Part shown: positions 1 through 13,100 of the stretch, piece after piece | Position numbering within the stretch: position 1 is the stretch's first letter | How the letters are laid out: every line of letters starts with the position of its first letter | Source of the DNA: Certhia americana | Taxonomy: Eukaryota > Chordata > Aves > Passeriformes > Certhiidae | Reading direction: 5' to 3' | Length of the DNA stretch: 64,000 nt | NCBI GenBank assembly: GCA_018697195.1 | Contig: CM031872.1 | Span: 6,722,225-6,786,224 of the forward strand | Notes under the pieces: generated by a model | The model's input: only the letters and a program-made list of their open reading frames with translations | The model's database searches: none | What the model was told of the DNA's origin: nothing | Program-made: the position numbers and the translations under genes

Positions 1-60
1 CTTCCCAGAGACCATCCCTCCCCAGTGACCCTTCCCAGAGACCATCCCTCCCCAGTGACC
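1..60. repeat. 30-bp tandem duplication
   Basis: Two identical 30-base units (1-30 and 31-60) begin the window, followed by a degenerate third unit. The array lies just upstream of the copy A start codon and continues off the left edge. A CAG at about 84-86 could be a 5' UTR splice acceptor. Confidence 0.85.
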
Positions 61-105
61 CCTCCCAAATCCATCCCTTCCTACAGACCTCCCCAAAGCC
101 CATCG

Positions 106-3100
106 ATGTCGCCGCGCCTGCTCAGGGCGGTGGGCTGGGGCTTGGCGGCTCTGCTGGCACTGCTGACGGTGGCCGTCTTCGTCCTGGTCCTGATCCCGGC
201 AAAGAATGCTGTCCTTCCTACCAGGATCAAAGTAGGTGTCCAGTGAGACGTGGGGGAGCCTGGGAATGCCGCCATCACCCCCTTTCCACCTCGAATTCTT
301 CCATCAGCCCTGCCTTCCTCTCAGCTCACAAGTTGCCCCGTAACCAGCCCAGCTTTTCAGGACTCAGCCTCATCAAGGTGGCACTGGGCAGATCAGTCTC
401 CCCCAAACCAAGGTCCTGGCTGCTTGCTAAGGATGGCAGAGAAGTGCAGCCTTCTCTCCATGGCTGCTCCATCTGCCACCACAGGCACTCTATTTCCCGG
501 TTTTCAGACATCCAGGTCACCAGTTGGGTTTACACCTCTCTTCCCTACTGCTTTTTGCTGCTGGTCTGTTAAAAAAATGTCAGGTTTTGTGAGATTTCCC
601 AAAGGCCTGTGAGCAGCCTGAGCCCTTTGGGCCATGCCTGGATGCCTCCCTGCTCTGTGACTCACCCCGCTGACCTGCGTGTCCTTCCTAAGCTGTAACT
701 CGCTGGAGTGGCGAAATCAGGGCTGTTAGAGGTGGAGCAGGGCTGCTGAAGGGAGGGTGGATGTGCAGACCTCTGCTGCTCACATTCACACAGGGAAAGC
801 AGGAGCAGAAGCTCTCAGAAACCCCCATGGCACTTGGTGCAGCCCCGAGCCAGCTGTGACCCCGTGTCCCCTCTGCCTCCCCAGTACGGTCTGGTGTTTG
901 ATGCTGGCTCCACACACACATCCCTCTACATCTACCGGTGGTCTGCGGACAAGGAGAACGGCACTGGCATTGTGTCCCAGGTGGAGGCCTGCTCTGTATC
1001 TGGTGAGTGTGCTGGGATGTGTCCTCCCTCTCTCCCAGCTTCCTGGATCGCTGTCCCAAATTCTCACAGCACCATCACTGATCCCAGTCTTTCAGCCTGC
1101 TCTGGGCTGAAGACAGATTGTCCTGTGAGGAATCAGGAAAAGCTCAGGGGATAGTCTGCACCTGAAGGAGCCCTGCAGTCACTGGGAGATGCAGAGGTGG
1201 AGGAGGAGTTGGTTCACCACTTAGCTCAGGTCCTGCAGCCAGTCCTGTACAGATGTGCATCATCAGCTTGGGATGCTGGATGTGCAGTATGCTCCTTCTC
1301 CCTTGCCCTTCTCCTTGGCTCTTCTTACCACATCTGTTCACACCATCTTTCATTATATGCAGCTTCATGTGCCCACATGGCTTCCCAAAAGCTCTGCACA
1401 AGTCCCTGAGCAATCCGGTGTCTCCACTCAGGTGGTGCTTGACAGCTCCCGGGGGCAGCAGTTTGCTCTGAACAGAGCAGTGCTGGGGCTATGGCTGGGA
1501 CATCTGGGTGTATCTGAGTAGGACAGTAGAGCTCCCTGGGGAATGGATGGACATGTCCCCTTCTGTGCTGTCTCTCTGGGGTGGCACTGGGCTCTCTCCA
1601 TCACCGGTTCCCTGTGGCAGGACCTGGCATCTCCAGCTATGCAGACGACCCCACAGGGGCTGGCGCCAGCCTGAAGCCTTGCCTGGACAGGGCCATGAAG
1701 ATCATCCCGGCTGAGGAGCAGCAGGAGACCCCCACGTACCTGGGGGCCACGGCTGGCATGCGGCTGCTGAGGTACCAGCACATCCAGGCTGGCACCTCCC
1801 ACCCTTCCCGGTGCTCCTGCACCACACCAGAGCCGTGGCTGGCACTGGGGCACAATGGCTGGGTCTCAGAGGTGCTGTCCAGCCAGGCCAGGGGGCTGGG
1901 CAGAGCATCCCTGTCTGTAGTGCCACGGGGTGTCCAGGAGAGCCACTGGCTGTGCCCAGGGGACATGCCCAGCCCTCTGCAGCCCCAGCCTGGCAGCAGC
2001 CCCAGAGGGGATGAGCCCCGTTTGCCAGACTGGCATGAACATTCCCAGTGCTCCAGCAGAAGCTGCAGGCAGCATTTTTCAGGAGATTCCCAAGGCCCGG
2101 GGTGGGGGATTTGGGGTTCACAGGAGCCATGTGCAGGCAGGGCAGTGCTGGGGAGATGTCTTGGAGCAGCTCCTTGGCAGGGCACAGCAGCCTCTTGCTG
2201 CCAGCCTGGTTGCCAGAGCTGCCAGCCAGGGCCTGCAGCACCTGAGGTATTGGTGCCTTTGCTGGCAGGGAGGAGAACAGCACCAAAGCTGAGCAGATCT
2301 TTGCTGAGGTGTCCAAGGCCATTGGGGAGTACCCTGTGGATTTCCGTGGAGCTCGGATCCTGACGGGGAGTGAGGAGGGCTCCTTTGGCTGGATCACTGT
2401 CAACTACCTGCTGGAGACACTGGTGAAGGTGCAGCTTGGGGAGAGGGCAGGGGAGGGGGAGTGGGGAGAATGTCCTTGTCAGAGCTACAGCCAGCTTTCC
2501 TTATTTGCAGAGGAGGGAAGAATGGAGCTTTGGGTCACCCCAACCAAATGTGCCCTGTGGTCATGGGCTGCAGATTCAACCCCATGAATGTGATTAGAGG
2601 GATCTCTGTGTCCAGCTCAGCCTGGCCCTGTGATCTCGCATGCTGACACACGGGTGGATTTTGGGATCCCTGGGATATGGTAGAGCTTATCAGGCTCCAG
2701 GAGACATGCCTCAGTGCTCTGTGGGCAGTGTCAGTGGGCAGAGGAGGATATGGGCAGGCAGGGGTAAAACAGGGAAGCAGGAGCATGTGGAAAGTGGCTC
2801 TGGGTCTTCTGAGCCCCAAAGTCCTTGAGGGAAGGGAGTGGGAGTGCCTGCAGTTCAACCTAAGTCTTGCTGTGTGTTGTGCCAGTTCTCATTTGCAGAG
2901 AAATGGGAACATCCCCAGGACACTGAGGTTCTGGGAGCTCTGGACCTTGGCGGTGCCTCAACGCAGATCACCTTCCAGCCCGGGGTCCCTGTGGAGGACA
3001 GGAACACATCCGTGTTCTTCCGGCTGTATGGCACCAACTACTCCCTGTACAGCCACAGCTACCTGTGCTACGGGCAGACACAGGCCCTGAAGATGCTGCT

Positions 3101-5288
3101 GGCAGCTCTGCACCAGGTGCCAGGGGCACAGGGGCTGCTGAGCCATCTCCCAGTGCTATGGCACATCTGCCCCCTGCAGTGTTGGGTGTGCCTGTAAGCA
3201 CGGAGTTGGGAATTGGCAGAGGCTTGGATTTTATCTAGGGAAGCAAAAGATTCCCTCATTTGGGTGGCAGGTGGTGGTGATTGGCAGCCAGGGCTCCCTT
3301 TTCGCCACATCTTGACATGCAGTGGCATTTTTTGTAATTTTCCAAGCCCAGCTGTATCTGAAGGGTTTTTGCTTTGTTCCCATTCTTTTGCCCTTGCTCC
3401 ACTTCTGCCCAGAGAGAGGTTTCCAGGCACAGTCCCTGCACAACTGCCCTGGGACAGAGCCAGAGCCCAGTGCTGTGGGAGCCAGGAATGCTCCAGGAGC
3501 TCACAGTGGGATGCACCCAATACTCCTGGGGTGTAGGTCCTGCTTTTGGGGCTGGGCTGTGGGAAGGGTGTCAGTGGCATTGCAGCCCCATTAATGGCTC
3601 CATCTCTCTCCAGGCCACCTCGAGTGCCCAGATCTTGCACCCCTGCTACCCCCGGGGGTACCAGGAGAACATCACCGTGGCAGAGCTCTACGACAGCCCC
3701 TGTGTGCATGCGCCAAGCTCAGCCAGCCCTGGCCTTGTCCTCACAGTGATGGGGACAGGGGAGCCAGCCAAGTGTGGCATGGCTGTGCAGAGACTCTTCA
3801 ACTTCAGCTGTGGGGTGCAGTGGCCGTGCGGGTTCAATGGAGTGTATCAGCCCCCCGTGCAGGGACAGTTCTTCGTAAGCAGCCTCCCTCCCTGTGCCTG
3901 GGGGGACAATGGGAATTCGGAGCATGACCTCTGGAAAACTGCTCTAGGAGAGTGTCTGAGTTGTGCCAGCCCTGGGGACTGGGTTGTGCTTACATGTAGG
4001 GACACAGAGGGTGCTGGCCTGCATGCCAAGCAGCCCGAGACCTCTGCTCTTCCAGCACCATTCCCTGTCCGTGTGAGCAGCATTCCCAAACTCCCTCCCA
4101 CAACATCACTGCCAGCACCTTACCATGCTGAGTGGGGCCTTACAGGGACCCCTGCAAATGGGTGGGGGGCATCAGTGTATCAGAGTGCTTCACTAACCTG
4201 TCACCTTTGGTCTCAACACCCACAGGCCTTCTCGGGGTTTTATCACAGCCTTCACTTTCTGAACCTAACAGGAGGGCAGTCCCTGAGCTTGGTCAATGCC
4301 ACCATCAGTCAGATCTGCACTAGCAGCTGGGAACAGGTGAGATTCTGCCCAGCAGTATGTTTCACCTGTGCACTGGGCAGCCTGAAGGCACATCCACAGT
4401 CCATCCTCTGCTGTGGTAAGCTGTAGAGAGCCAGGAGGAGCACAAAGGTCTCTGCACCTAGAGAGATGGGAGAGCAGCCTGCAGCCCCCTGGGGTCTCCT
4501 TCCTCTCCTGGTCTTTGCTCCCAGCTGCACTGCAGGGGCTGTTTGCCAGTCTGGGGTCATCCAGCACTGCTCCATGTCCAGCCTGCCCCTTTTCTCCCAC
4601 CTCTGCAGGTGCAGGAGTTATTCCCCACGGCAAGCAGGACCCAGCTCCGTGACGCCTGCACAGCCAGCTCCTACACCCTCACCCTTCTCCTGCAAGGCTA
4701 CAAATTCAACTCCACGACATGGCCTAACATCCACTTCGTCCAGCAGGTAGTAGAGTGTTCAGCATCTCCCAGCTTCTGCATTTTATGCCCTAAGTGCCTT
4801 GTGCCCACCCTGCTGCTGCTGGGAATGGGGGATACCAGGGCAGAACACTCCACTGCCCGTACCCAGGGCAGCTCTTGAGCTACACTCCTGCAGCTGCTGG
4901 GACATCTGGCCTGGCCCTTTGTGCTCTCTTCCAGCTTACGTCACTGCTGGGGCCTCTGCAGCCCAGGGTGGGCACAGAAGTGGTGGTTGTGGTGCAGGAC
5001 CTGGGGGTGCAGGCTCTTCTCTGGTTTGTCTGGTCCTTTGCAGCCTTTCCTATCCCCCTTCCCTGTCTGTCTGCACAGGTTGCTAACATAGATGTGGGCT
5101 GGACTCTGGGCTACATGCTCAATCTCACCAACATGATCTCCTCGGCACCTCCCACAGCAGTCACAGAGCTCCCAAGAAACATCTGGATAGCAGCCACAGT
5201 TCTGCTTGCCATCATGCTCATCCTCACCTTCTGCCTGCTCACAGCCACTTGCTGCCAGAGAAACTCCTCGGGCTATGAGCACCTGTAG
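106..5288 (+). CDS. ENTPD8: ENTPD8-like ecto-nucleoside triphosphate diphosphohydrolase, copy A
   Basis: Nine coding exons: 106-231, 885-1002, 1621-1771, 2269-2428, 2886-3116, 3614-3874, 4226-4336, 4609-4746, 5079-5288. They join in frame to 501 aa, close to the usual family length. Introns are GT-AG. Seen in the protein: an N-terminal membrane anchor (about 11-34); ACR1 with DAGSTHT at 48-54; ACR2 [12 protein letters not shown] at 121-132; ACR3 EEGSFGWIT with the presumed catalytic base Glu168; ACR4 LDLGGASTQ at 204-212; ACR5 [13 protein letters not shown] at 438-450; and a C-terminal membrane segment at about 467-490. Known for the family: cell-surface hydrolysis of extracellular NTPs and NDPs, with the active site outside the cell. 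The start is the ATG directly before the hydrophobic anchor; an upstream in-frame ATG at 25 lies in tandem-repeat DNA. It converges on a second ENTPD8-like gene. The ENTPD8 rather than ENTPD2 assignment rests on remembered family sequence. Confidence 0.88.
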
Positions 5289-6145
5289 CAGAGCTGCCTC
5301 CAGAGGCCACCGAGGCCACACCTCTGCAAGGAGCTGCTTCCTGGGAATCACCCCTGTGTGCCAGAGGCCACGGACTTGTCCTGGGGGGCCCTGAGTCCTG
5401 GCCTGATGAGCTGGAACTGGCTCAGCTGTAAAATACCCTCCTCACAGCTGTGTGTTCTTCAGTTCTCCTTTCCCTGCACTGCTGGTAGGAGATGCTCCAG
5501 GAGGGAGGGCTTGGCCATGCAGGGCAGGGGCTCAGTGCTGGGGCCTGGGGACCACCGTGCTGAGGGGCGGCTGGAGATAGGGATTAGGGGGGTCTGACAG
5601 CAGCAGTTATACTGTCACAGGGCTGGTTACAGCCCACAGCAGAAACCCTGGGTGGGACACATGTCCTGCCCCATCCCAGGCCTAGGGTCTGCATCTCCCA
5701 TGGCCAGCACCAGCCCCAGGGGCTGTGGCATTGGGGATGTGGGAGGCACTAGCCTGGTAGACAGGGCTCTGCCTAGGACTGGGAAGCTCTGTGAGGGAGG
5801 GATGGCACAGCCCTCTCCTCTCCTGCATGAGGTTCCTCTCCAGCTGCACCCCATGCCCAGTGCCTGAAAGACAGTTCATCCTCCCTTTCCAACACAGGGT
5901 GACTTGGGAACACTGCTGGGACACAGCAGAGTCAGCTCCCAGGGGCCCCCTTACATTTTTGGGGAGTCCCACTGTCAGCGAAGTGATGGGTGAGTTGAGA
6001 CATCTCCTCTGAGAAGGAAAAATGCCCTGTTGGCTCCACTCCAAGGTCCAGCAGACATCTCAGTGTCTCCATGGATACTTTCCATAGATTGTTGCCTTCC
6101 TCCTGAGTCTCTGTCATCACCTGCCCTTACTTGGGAGACAGAAGT

Positions 6146-6151
6146 AATAAA
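6146..6151 (+). terminator. Poly(A) signal of ENTPD8-like copy A
   Basis: AATAAA on the plus strand, 858 bases past the stop codon of copy A. It is the only clear plus-strand hexamer before the convergent gene begins, so it is the best candidate for the end of the copy A transcript. Confidence 0.6.
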
Positions 6152-6487
6152 TCACAGTGATTTGGGAGCAAAGTAGCAGGCGTTTCCCCATGTGCTGGCT
6201 TTTACAATGTTTATTTGGATGAGGAGAGCTGTGAGGTGCCCAGCATTCCATAGGGACACCAAAGGTCTGCTCCTCACTGTGGGAGCGCAAACAACAACGT
6301 GAATCATCCCCAGAGCAGCTAAAAACGAGCAGGACCAAAGGCAAAGGCCATGGGCAGGACCCAGCTCAACCATGAGCAGGGCAGGACTCACAGCCTGCTG
6401 GAGCCTTATCCTGACACCCACGGGGTCCAGGCCTTCTGCTGGTGGGACAGTGCTGTTTCCAGGAAGGCACTGAGGAACATCAATCCC

Positions 6488-6493
6488 TTTATT
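6488..6493 (-). terminator. Poly(A) signal of ENTPD8-like copy B
   Basis: TTTATT on the plus strand reads AATAAA on the minus strand, 645 bases past the copy B stop codon. A second minus-strand AATAAA lies at 6210-6215. Using that one would bring the two convergent transcripts to within about 60 bases of each other. Confidence 0.55.
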
Positions 6494-7137
6494 CCAGGTG
6501 AAAAGGAAGATAGGTGAGTGGTGAGATGAGATGATGACGTGACATGCCATAACAGTGATGAGATGATGAGACAGTCTCTCTGGAGGAGCATGGACCACAC
6601 TTCTGACTTTGAATGCTCAGTTTTCTTTCTCTTTCCAAGACCATCTCCATGTAAGCCCCAGCCACAAACCCTCCACAGCAGGGATCCCACAGAGCATCCC
6701 TCAGGCTGGCAGAGCTGGCAGAGTCCCACCTGGGACTCTGAGCTGGCATTCCAGGGAGCACCCTGTGCCTAGGTGCCTGCAGTGTCCCCCACCAGGCTGG
6801 CACTGGGGCACTGTCCTGCAGCCAGGCTGGCCCACCACAGCCCCTTGGCCAGCCCGTGGGACGGAGCCATGTCTGTAACATGCAGAACAGTGATGGGAGG
6901 CACACAGGCTTGGCTGAGCTTCTGCAGGCTGATCCCATTGGGTCTCCATGGCAGTAGAGTTCTTCTGGAAACCTCAGAGAGTGTCTGTCTGCATGTTGGG
7001 GGCCAGGCCCATGAAAAAGCAGACCCCAGTGCTCAGCAGCACAGCCCCAGCCCTGGGCTCCAGTCCCACATGGGGATTCCAGCACAGTCCTGCAGCCCTG
7101 GTCCATCCCTGCTGGGCTCCCAAACACGGCCAGGCTC

Positions 7138-10100
7138 CTATACCCACAGCAGCAGGAGCAAGGCAGTGAGCCCCAAGACAAGGGTGAGGATGATGAAGGT
7201 GATGGCCGCAGCCCACAGGGAAGGCCTGTGCCCCTTCAGCCTGGCTGGAGCCTCGGCTGGGACCATGTTGGTGAGGTTCAGCATGTACCCCAGCGTCCAG
7301 CCCACGTCAGCACTCCCTGCCTGTCCCAGAGAGAGGAGACAGGGGTTAGCCCTGCAGGAAAGCCACTGCTGGCACAGGGCCACCCACCCACTGCTGCTCA
7401 GCCCACACCGTGTGCAGCAGCTGTCCCCACAGCAGTGACACATCAGCACGGAGGGCAGGCAGGGCTCTCTGAACTGTTGCTCCCCACCACCTCCACACTG
7501 GGTCTGGCCCTCCCCAGCACCCCCACTCTGGGTCTGGCCCTCCCCAGCACCCCAGCATGGGGCTGGTTCTCCCCCAGGACTGCCTCTGCTCCCCCTCATG
7601 GGCTGGGAGTGCTGCCCACCTTCATCTGGAAGAAGATGTTGTTCCAGCTGGTCTCGTTGAACTTGTAGGCGTCAAGGAGGAGTGTGAGGATGTAGTTGGT
7701 GTTGGCACAGTATTTAGGCAGTCGCTTGGGATTCTCTTTGGGGTAGCTGGAAGACAGCTGGGGTGGGGAATATTTGGGGAAGAAGGGGAGTGATTCATAG
7801 ACGATTTCTGTGCAGAGACAAAGCCCTGAAATGTGGCAGTGGCTCCACAGTCACTAGCATCCAGAAAGAGACTTCAGGGCCAGGCAGTGATTTTGGACCT
7901 CTCTATACAGGGCAACTCCTGGAGAGGATTTACACTCCACGTGGGAACAGAGGCACTTATTGTAACTCCTTCTGCCCCAGATTCTCCCATCTCAGCCTCC
8001 TCATGCAAGGGGTTCCTGCTCTCTGCTCCATGGTGGTGCTGGCACATTTTTGGGCTTATCCACCCCCATTTGTTGCCCAGAGAAGCTGTGGCTGTCCCAT
8101 CCCTGGAAGTGCTCAAGGTCAGGTTGATGTGCTTAGAGCAACCTGATCTTGTGGAAGGTGTCCCTGCTCATGTCAGGAATGTGGAACAAGATGAGCCTTC
8201 CCAATCAAACCAGTCTGGAATTCTATGATTCGAAAATTTGACTTGTCTCCAGCATGGTGCCAGCAGCTGTCTCTGCTCTCACCATTCTCACTGGCATCCC
8301 CATCCCCACCTCCAACCCCAGCTCCTGTGCTGGAGATGAGATCTTGCTGTATTTGCCTGCCCTGGCTGCCCTTTTCCCAAGGGTGTATGAGCAAGGAGTG
8401 GCTGCAGGACAATCCCAGCTCCACACAGAGCTCAGAGGTGGCTCTGCTGTGTAGAGCACAGCTGAGAATCAGAGAGCTTTGCCTTTGAGGGGTCCCCACT
8501 CCCTCCCCCCACCCCAGGACCCTTTTGCTTCTGAATGTTCCACACAGCCTCCATCCTGAGGAACGTACATCCTCCCAGCTCCTTGTGCAGAGCCCCTCGA
8601 TGGCCTCTCTGACCACGGCCAGTGGCTGCCCCTCCGTCAGGTTCAGGAACTTGAAGTTATAGTAAAAGGCGGAGAAGGCCTGCAAGACGAGAGACAGAAA
8701 CACTGGTGAGCTGCAGTGGGGCATCCCCCACAGCTGCCTGAAGTGGGGTTTTCCTTCACAGGGTTTGTCCCACCCCAGGTAATCCTGGGCACTGTTGTCC
8801 CTGTCCCAGTAGGGGGCTGGGGGTTGGTGCCTGCTGGTGACAGCAGCACAGCCAGCACAGACAGAACCTTGCCTGAAGGCTGCTGCCTCAACTTGTATTG
8901 ACAAACTCCTGTTTTATTAACAAATCCATGGGAGTGCTCAAGGCCGGGTTGGACAGGGCTTGGAGCAACCCGGGACAGTGGATGGTGTCCCTGCTCATGG
9001 CAGGGGGTGGCTCAAGATGAGCTTGAAGCTCCCTTCCAACCCAAACCAGTCTGGGTTGATGATTCTCAACACGGTCCCATTTGGAGGTTTGGCTGGGAAA
9101 TCATCCAGCAGCAATCCCTAGAGTGCCCTCAGGCAGTGGTGCTTGGGGACAGGCTCTTGCCCCTGTTCCCTGCAGGGAGGTGACAGTGCCGTGGGGCAGC
9201 AGGGGCAGCCCAGCGCCGGGGGTCGCCCTCGGAAGCGGTGGGAGGATGGATTTGCCTTACAATGAACTGCCCCCGGAGCGGGGGCTGGTAGACGCCGTCA
9301 AAGGTGCAGTCCTGGCTCTGGCCACACGCCGAGAAGTTGAAAAGCTTCCTGAGGGCTGCCAGGCAGCCGCTGGCATTGCCCCTGCCCTCCAGGGTGACGG
9401 TGCTGTCGCCCAGGGGCAGGCGCGGATCGCTACCGTCGGTGCAGGGGCTGGTGCGAAAGGAGGACAGCGACACGGTCTCGTTGTAGCCCTTTGGGTAGCA
9501 GGGGTGGTGGACTCGTGTGCTGGGGGACGACTCCTGGGGACAGCAAAATGCAGCTGCAGCTCCTCCAGACCCTCTTGACTGCGTGTGGACACACCTAGCA
9601 TCTCCCCAAAGCCCAGACACTGGCATTCCCAGCTCCTCAGCAGGAAAGACTCTCCTGCCCTTCGGTCCTGGTCTTGTTGGCTGCCCCAGCATGAGCTCAG
9701 CACTAATTCTCACTCTGCTTTATCTCTATTCCCTCTCCCACAGAGGCAGACCAGTTTCAAGGACCCAGCAACCCTGTCCAAAAAGATCATTTTTGGGGAC
9801 ATGTAAAGCCCTCTCCACCCCAGCTCTAGCTCTGGTACTAGCTCCAGCCCCATCCAGGGTCACCTGGGTGTGGGACTTTCCTGGCCATACAGCAAGGGCA
9901 AAGCCTTCTGGCTCACCAAGGCTCTGCTGGCAAGGTGCAGCTCCATGAAAATGCTCTTCACCTCTGACCTTCCAAAAAATGGCCTGGGAAAGGTCTTCAG
10001 CACACATTTCTCAAGTCTGTGAAGTTACAGAGTAGCTGAGGTTCAGAGGAGCTGTGGGTTCCCTGTGCCAACCCTCTTGTTAAGGCATGACCAACTAAGG

Positions 10101-13100
10101 CAGGTTGCTCAAAGCCTCAATCCATCAAGCTCTGAGGATCTCCAGAGATGATGACTCTACAGCATTTCTGGGTCTTATTCCAATTTTTGATCATTCCTAT
10201 TGGGGAAAACTTTTGTCTGGTTGGAAACTCAGATGTTCCAGCTTGTGCCCCTTGCCTCTTGTCCTGGCACTTTGCACCTCTGAGAAGAGCTTGGTCCTGC
10301 ATTTCTGAACACCCCATGTAAAGCCAGAAGATCCCAAATTACCCCTTCTGACATTTTCCCCAACCCTGGAAGTGTCCAAGGCCAGGTTGGACAGGTCTAG
10401 GGGCAGCCTGGAGTAGTGGAAGGTGCAGAGGGCAGAGCAAGATGAGCTTTAAAGTCCCTTCCAACCCAAACCAGTCTGGGATTCCATGATGTCCATGCTC
10501 CTCCCCACATTTGCCCTGCCGTGCTCCAAGGAGTCTGTCCTTGCTCTCAGTCTTTGCTGATGCCTCTCCAGAAGCACCCTGCCTCTCAGAGGGCCAATTA
10601 CCCCTCAGCAGCCTCTCACCACAATTAATTCCTTCGCCAGCCTCTTCAGCATCTCGTTCTGCCCATAGCAGAGGTAGCTGTGAGTGTAGATGTTGTAGCT
10701 GTACCCATACAGGGTTAACTCAGAGGTTTTATTCTGGCTCAGTACTGAACTTTCAGGCATAAAGGTGATTTGAGTAGATGCTCCTCCAAGATCCAGTGCC
10801 CCAAAAATGCTGGCTGCCTCCGGACGAAGCCACGTGTGTGCTTTGGGAGAGTACTGCAAAGGAGAGCCAGGAGAGGAAGAGGAGTAGCAGAATTCTCATC
10901 CCATTGAAGACAACAGGATTTTGTTATTAAATTTAATGGGCCTCTGCATGTGAGCCCTCCCCTCCACCCCCCATCCAGGCAGCCGGGATATTTATCAGAG
11001 CCACGCCAGTGATGGAACTCTCAGGTGGTCAGTAGGTGCTGATGTGCTGTGGTTTCACCTGGCTCTGAGTCACCATCCCCAGGCCAGAGTGCTGGTGGGG
11101 ACTGGCTCGGGGACTTGCCCTTCCTGAGGGGGCTGCAGGGATCCTGGTGCAAGAGGAAGGATTTCTATCCAAGAATCCTCCAACAGCCCCCACAGGAGCC
11201 TGACACTGCCAGCACTGCACTGAGCTGTGGCAGGGCTGGGACAAAGCTTTGGTCTGAGCTACCTTTGACTGGAGTCTCCCAAAACTGCAGGGAGATGGAA
11301 CTTCCCAGGGCAGGGAGACAAAGCCCAGCTATGCTGCACTGACTTCACTGTACCCAAGATACCCTTGGTCCACACAGTGTGGAGATTGCCCTGAGCTCTC
11401 CATAGACACCCTCATTCCTAAGTTCTCTCTTCTCACTCCTGTGGGCAAGCCAGAGGATGTGTCTCCTTCCCTGGATCATTCCCAAAAGCCAAAAACCCTG
11501 ACCTCTCCTGCACTGAGAAAGATTAAGGAAAATCAAAAAACTGTTTAGCAAAGGAGTGGGCATTCCCCCCTTCTCCCACCTTGGTGAAGGAGTCCAGCAG
11601 GTAGTTGATCGTGATCCAGCCATAGGCCCCCTCTTCCTCTCCTGTAAGAATTCGAGCCCCTTTGAAAGCCACAGGGTACTCCTGCATGGTTTTAGTGACC
11701 TCAGCCAGGATTTGCTCTGTTGCTGAGCTGTTCTGTTCCCTAGGAAGGATGCAAAGGGTAGGACACATACCCAACTACACCAGAGGAAACACAAAGAAAG
11801 AGTCTGGCTCTCTCCCAGTTCCACATACTCCCAGTTTTTACAAGGAGCAGTCTGTCTGAAAGGGTGTTTCCTGCCACATTGCTGGTCTGAGTTTCTCATC
11901 CGGCATAAATCCCAGCTGTTTTGGCTTGGAATTGCCAATCTAGGAGCAACAGCAACCCCTCCCCTCCCCTCCAGTGCAGCTTGATCCCAGTCACCCAGAG
12001 CCTCCCCAGGCCACCCTTCCCTGCCTAAGTGCTGGAGACTGGAGGGGGTTTGAACATCACCCCCTGGCTGTGCCCAAGACAGGGCTGATTGCTGAAACCT
12101 CCAGGGTTTTTTCAGAAAGGTTCCAGCCTGGGTTCAGACTTCTCAGTGGGGAAGATGTCTCAGGGCTGTTCTTGCTCTCTGAAGTGAGCAACCTTCAGGC
12201 TATGGCCCAGCTCCTTCCCAGGTCTGATTGCCAGGGCTCAGAAATAACATGAGCTATCTGCAGCCATAAAACCAAGAGCCATGAAATGAAGGCTGGCATT
12301 TGAAGAGAGGTAATATGGGCTGGTGAGAGGTAAGAACAGGACCTGCAAGAATTCATCACCTCCTACCTCTGCCCCACCAGCACCCATCCACCTGGGCAGG
12401 TGGCACATCTCCTGGTGGCATCCCAACCTCCTTGTTATTAAGGAATAATGAAGAGTGAACAAAGCTGTGAAAAACATTTCTTGCTTAGAACTGGGCATGC
12501 AGCACCATTGTGGGACATCCCAACAGACATTGCTCAGGACAGTTCAGCCCTCCCTGTGTCCCCATTAGGCTGCCTTTTCCCCTTCTCCTCCCTCCCCAGT
12601 TGTTTGCTCATGACAGTGTGGGATCTGGGGTCCTGGCCCTGTGCAGGAACTGTCCTGCCAGTGGCTGTTTGCAGCTCTGTCATTGCTGTCACCCCCTGCC
12701 CCACAGCAGTACCTCAGTAGCCTCATGCCAGCTGTTGCTCCAAGATAAGCTGGGACATCCCTCTGCTTCTCAGCAGGAACAACCTGCAGGGCTTTGTCCA
12801 GGCACTCCCTTAGGGAATTTCCAGCTTCAGAGGGATTGTTGGCATAGCTTGATATGCCTTGCCCTGAAAAAGAGACAGGATGGAACAGGCTGATGGGAAT
12901 GGCTTGGGTCAGGGTTATGGGAGCAAGAGGACACAGGGAAATGAGGGCTGTCACCTCCAAGCAACAAAGGGACTTTTCCAGGGTCCTCTGGTCCCCTGAG
13001 ACCTGACTGACCCACACGTCCCTTCGTCTCCCATGTCTCCCATGCTTTCAGCAGTGTTTCGGTCACTGTAGGTGACACCTATATAGGTGCAGCCAGGACA

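Larger units (their letters stand above)
5289..7137. other. Convergent 3' UTR region between the two ENTPD8-like genes
   Basis: This stretch has no supportable coding sequence. It holds the presumed 3' UTR of copy A (to about 6.17 kb) and that of copy B (minus strand, from 7137 down to about 6.48 or 6.2 kb). Short open frames here have no recognisable protein content. Confidence 0.6.

Noticed and set aside
106..5288. Copy A considered as an ENTPD8 pseudogene
   Set aside because: All nine exons are open, the splice sites are consensus, intron phases match copy B, and every apyrase conserved region is intact.
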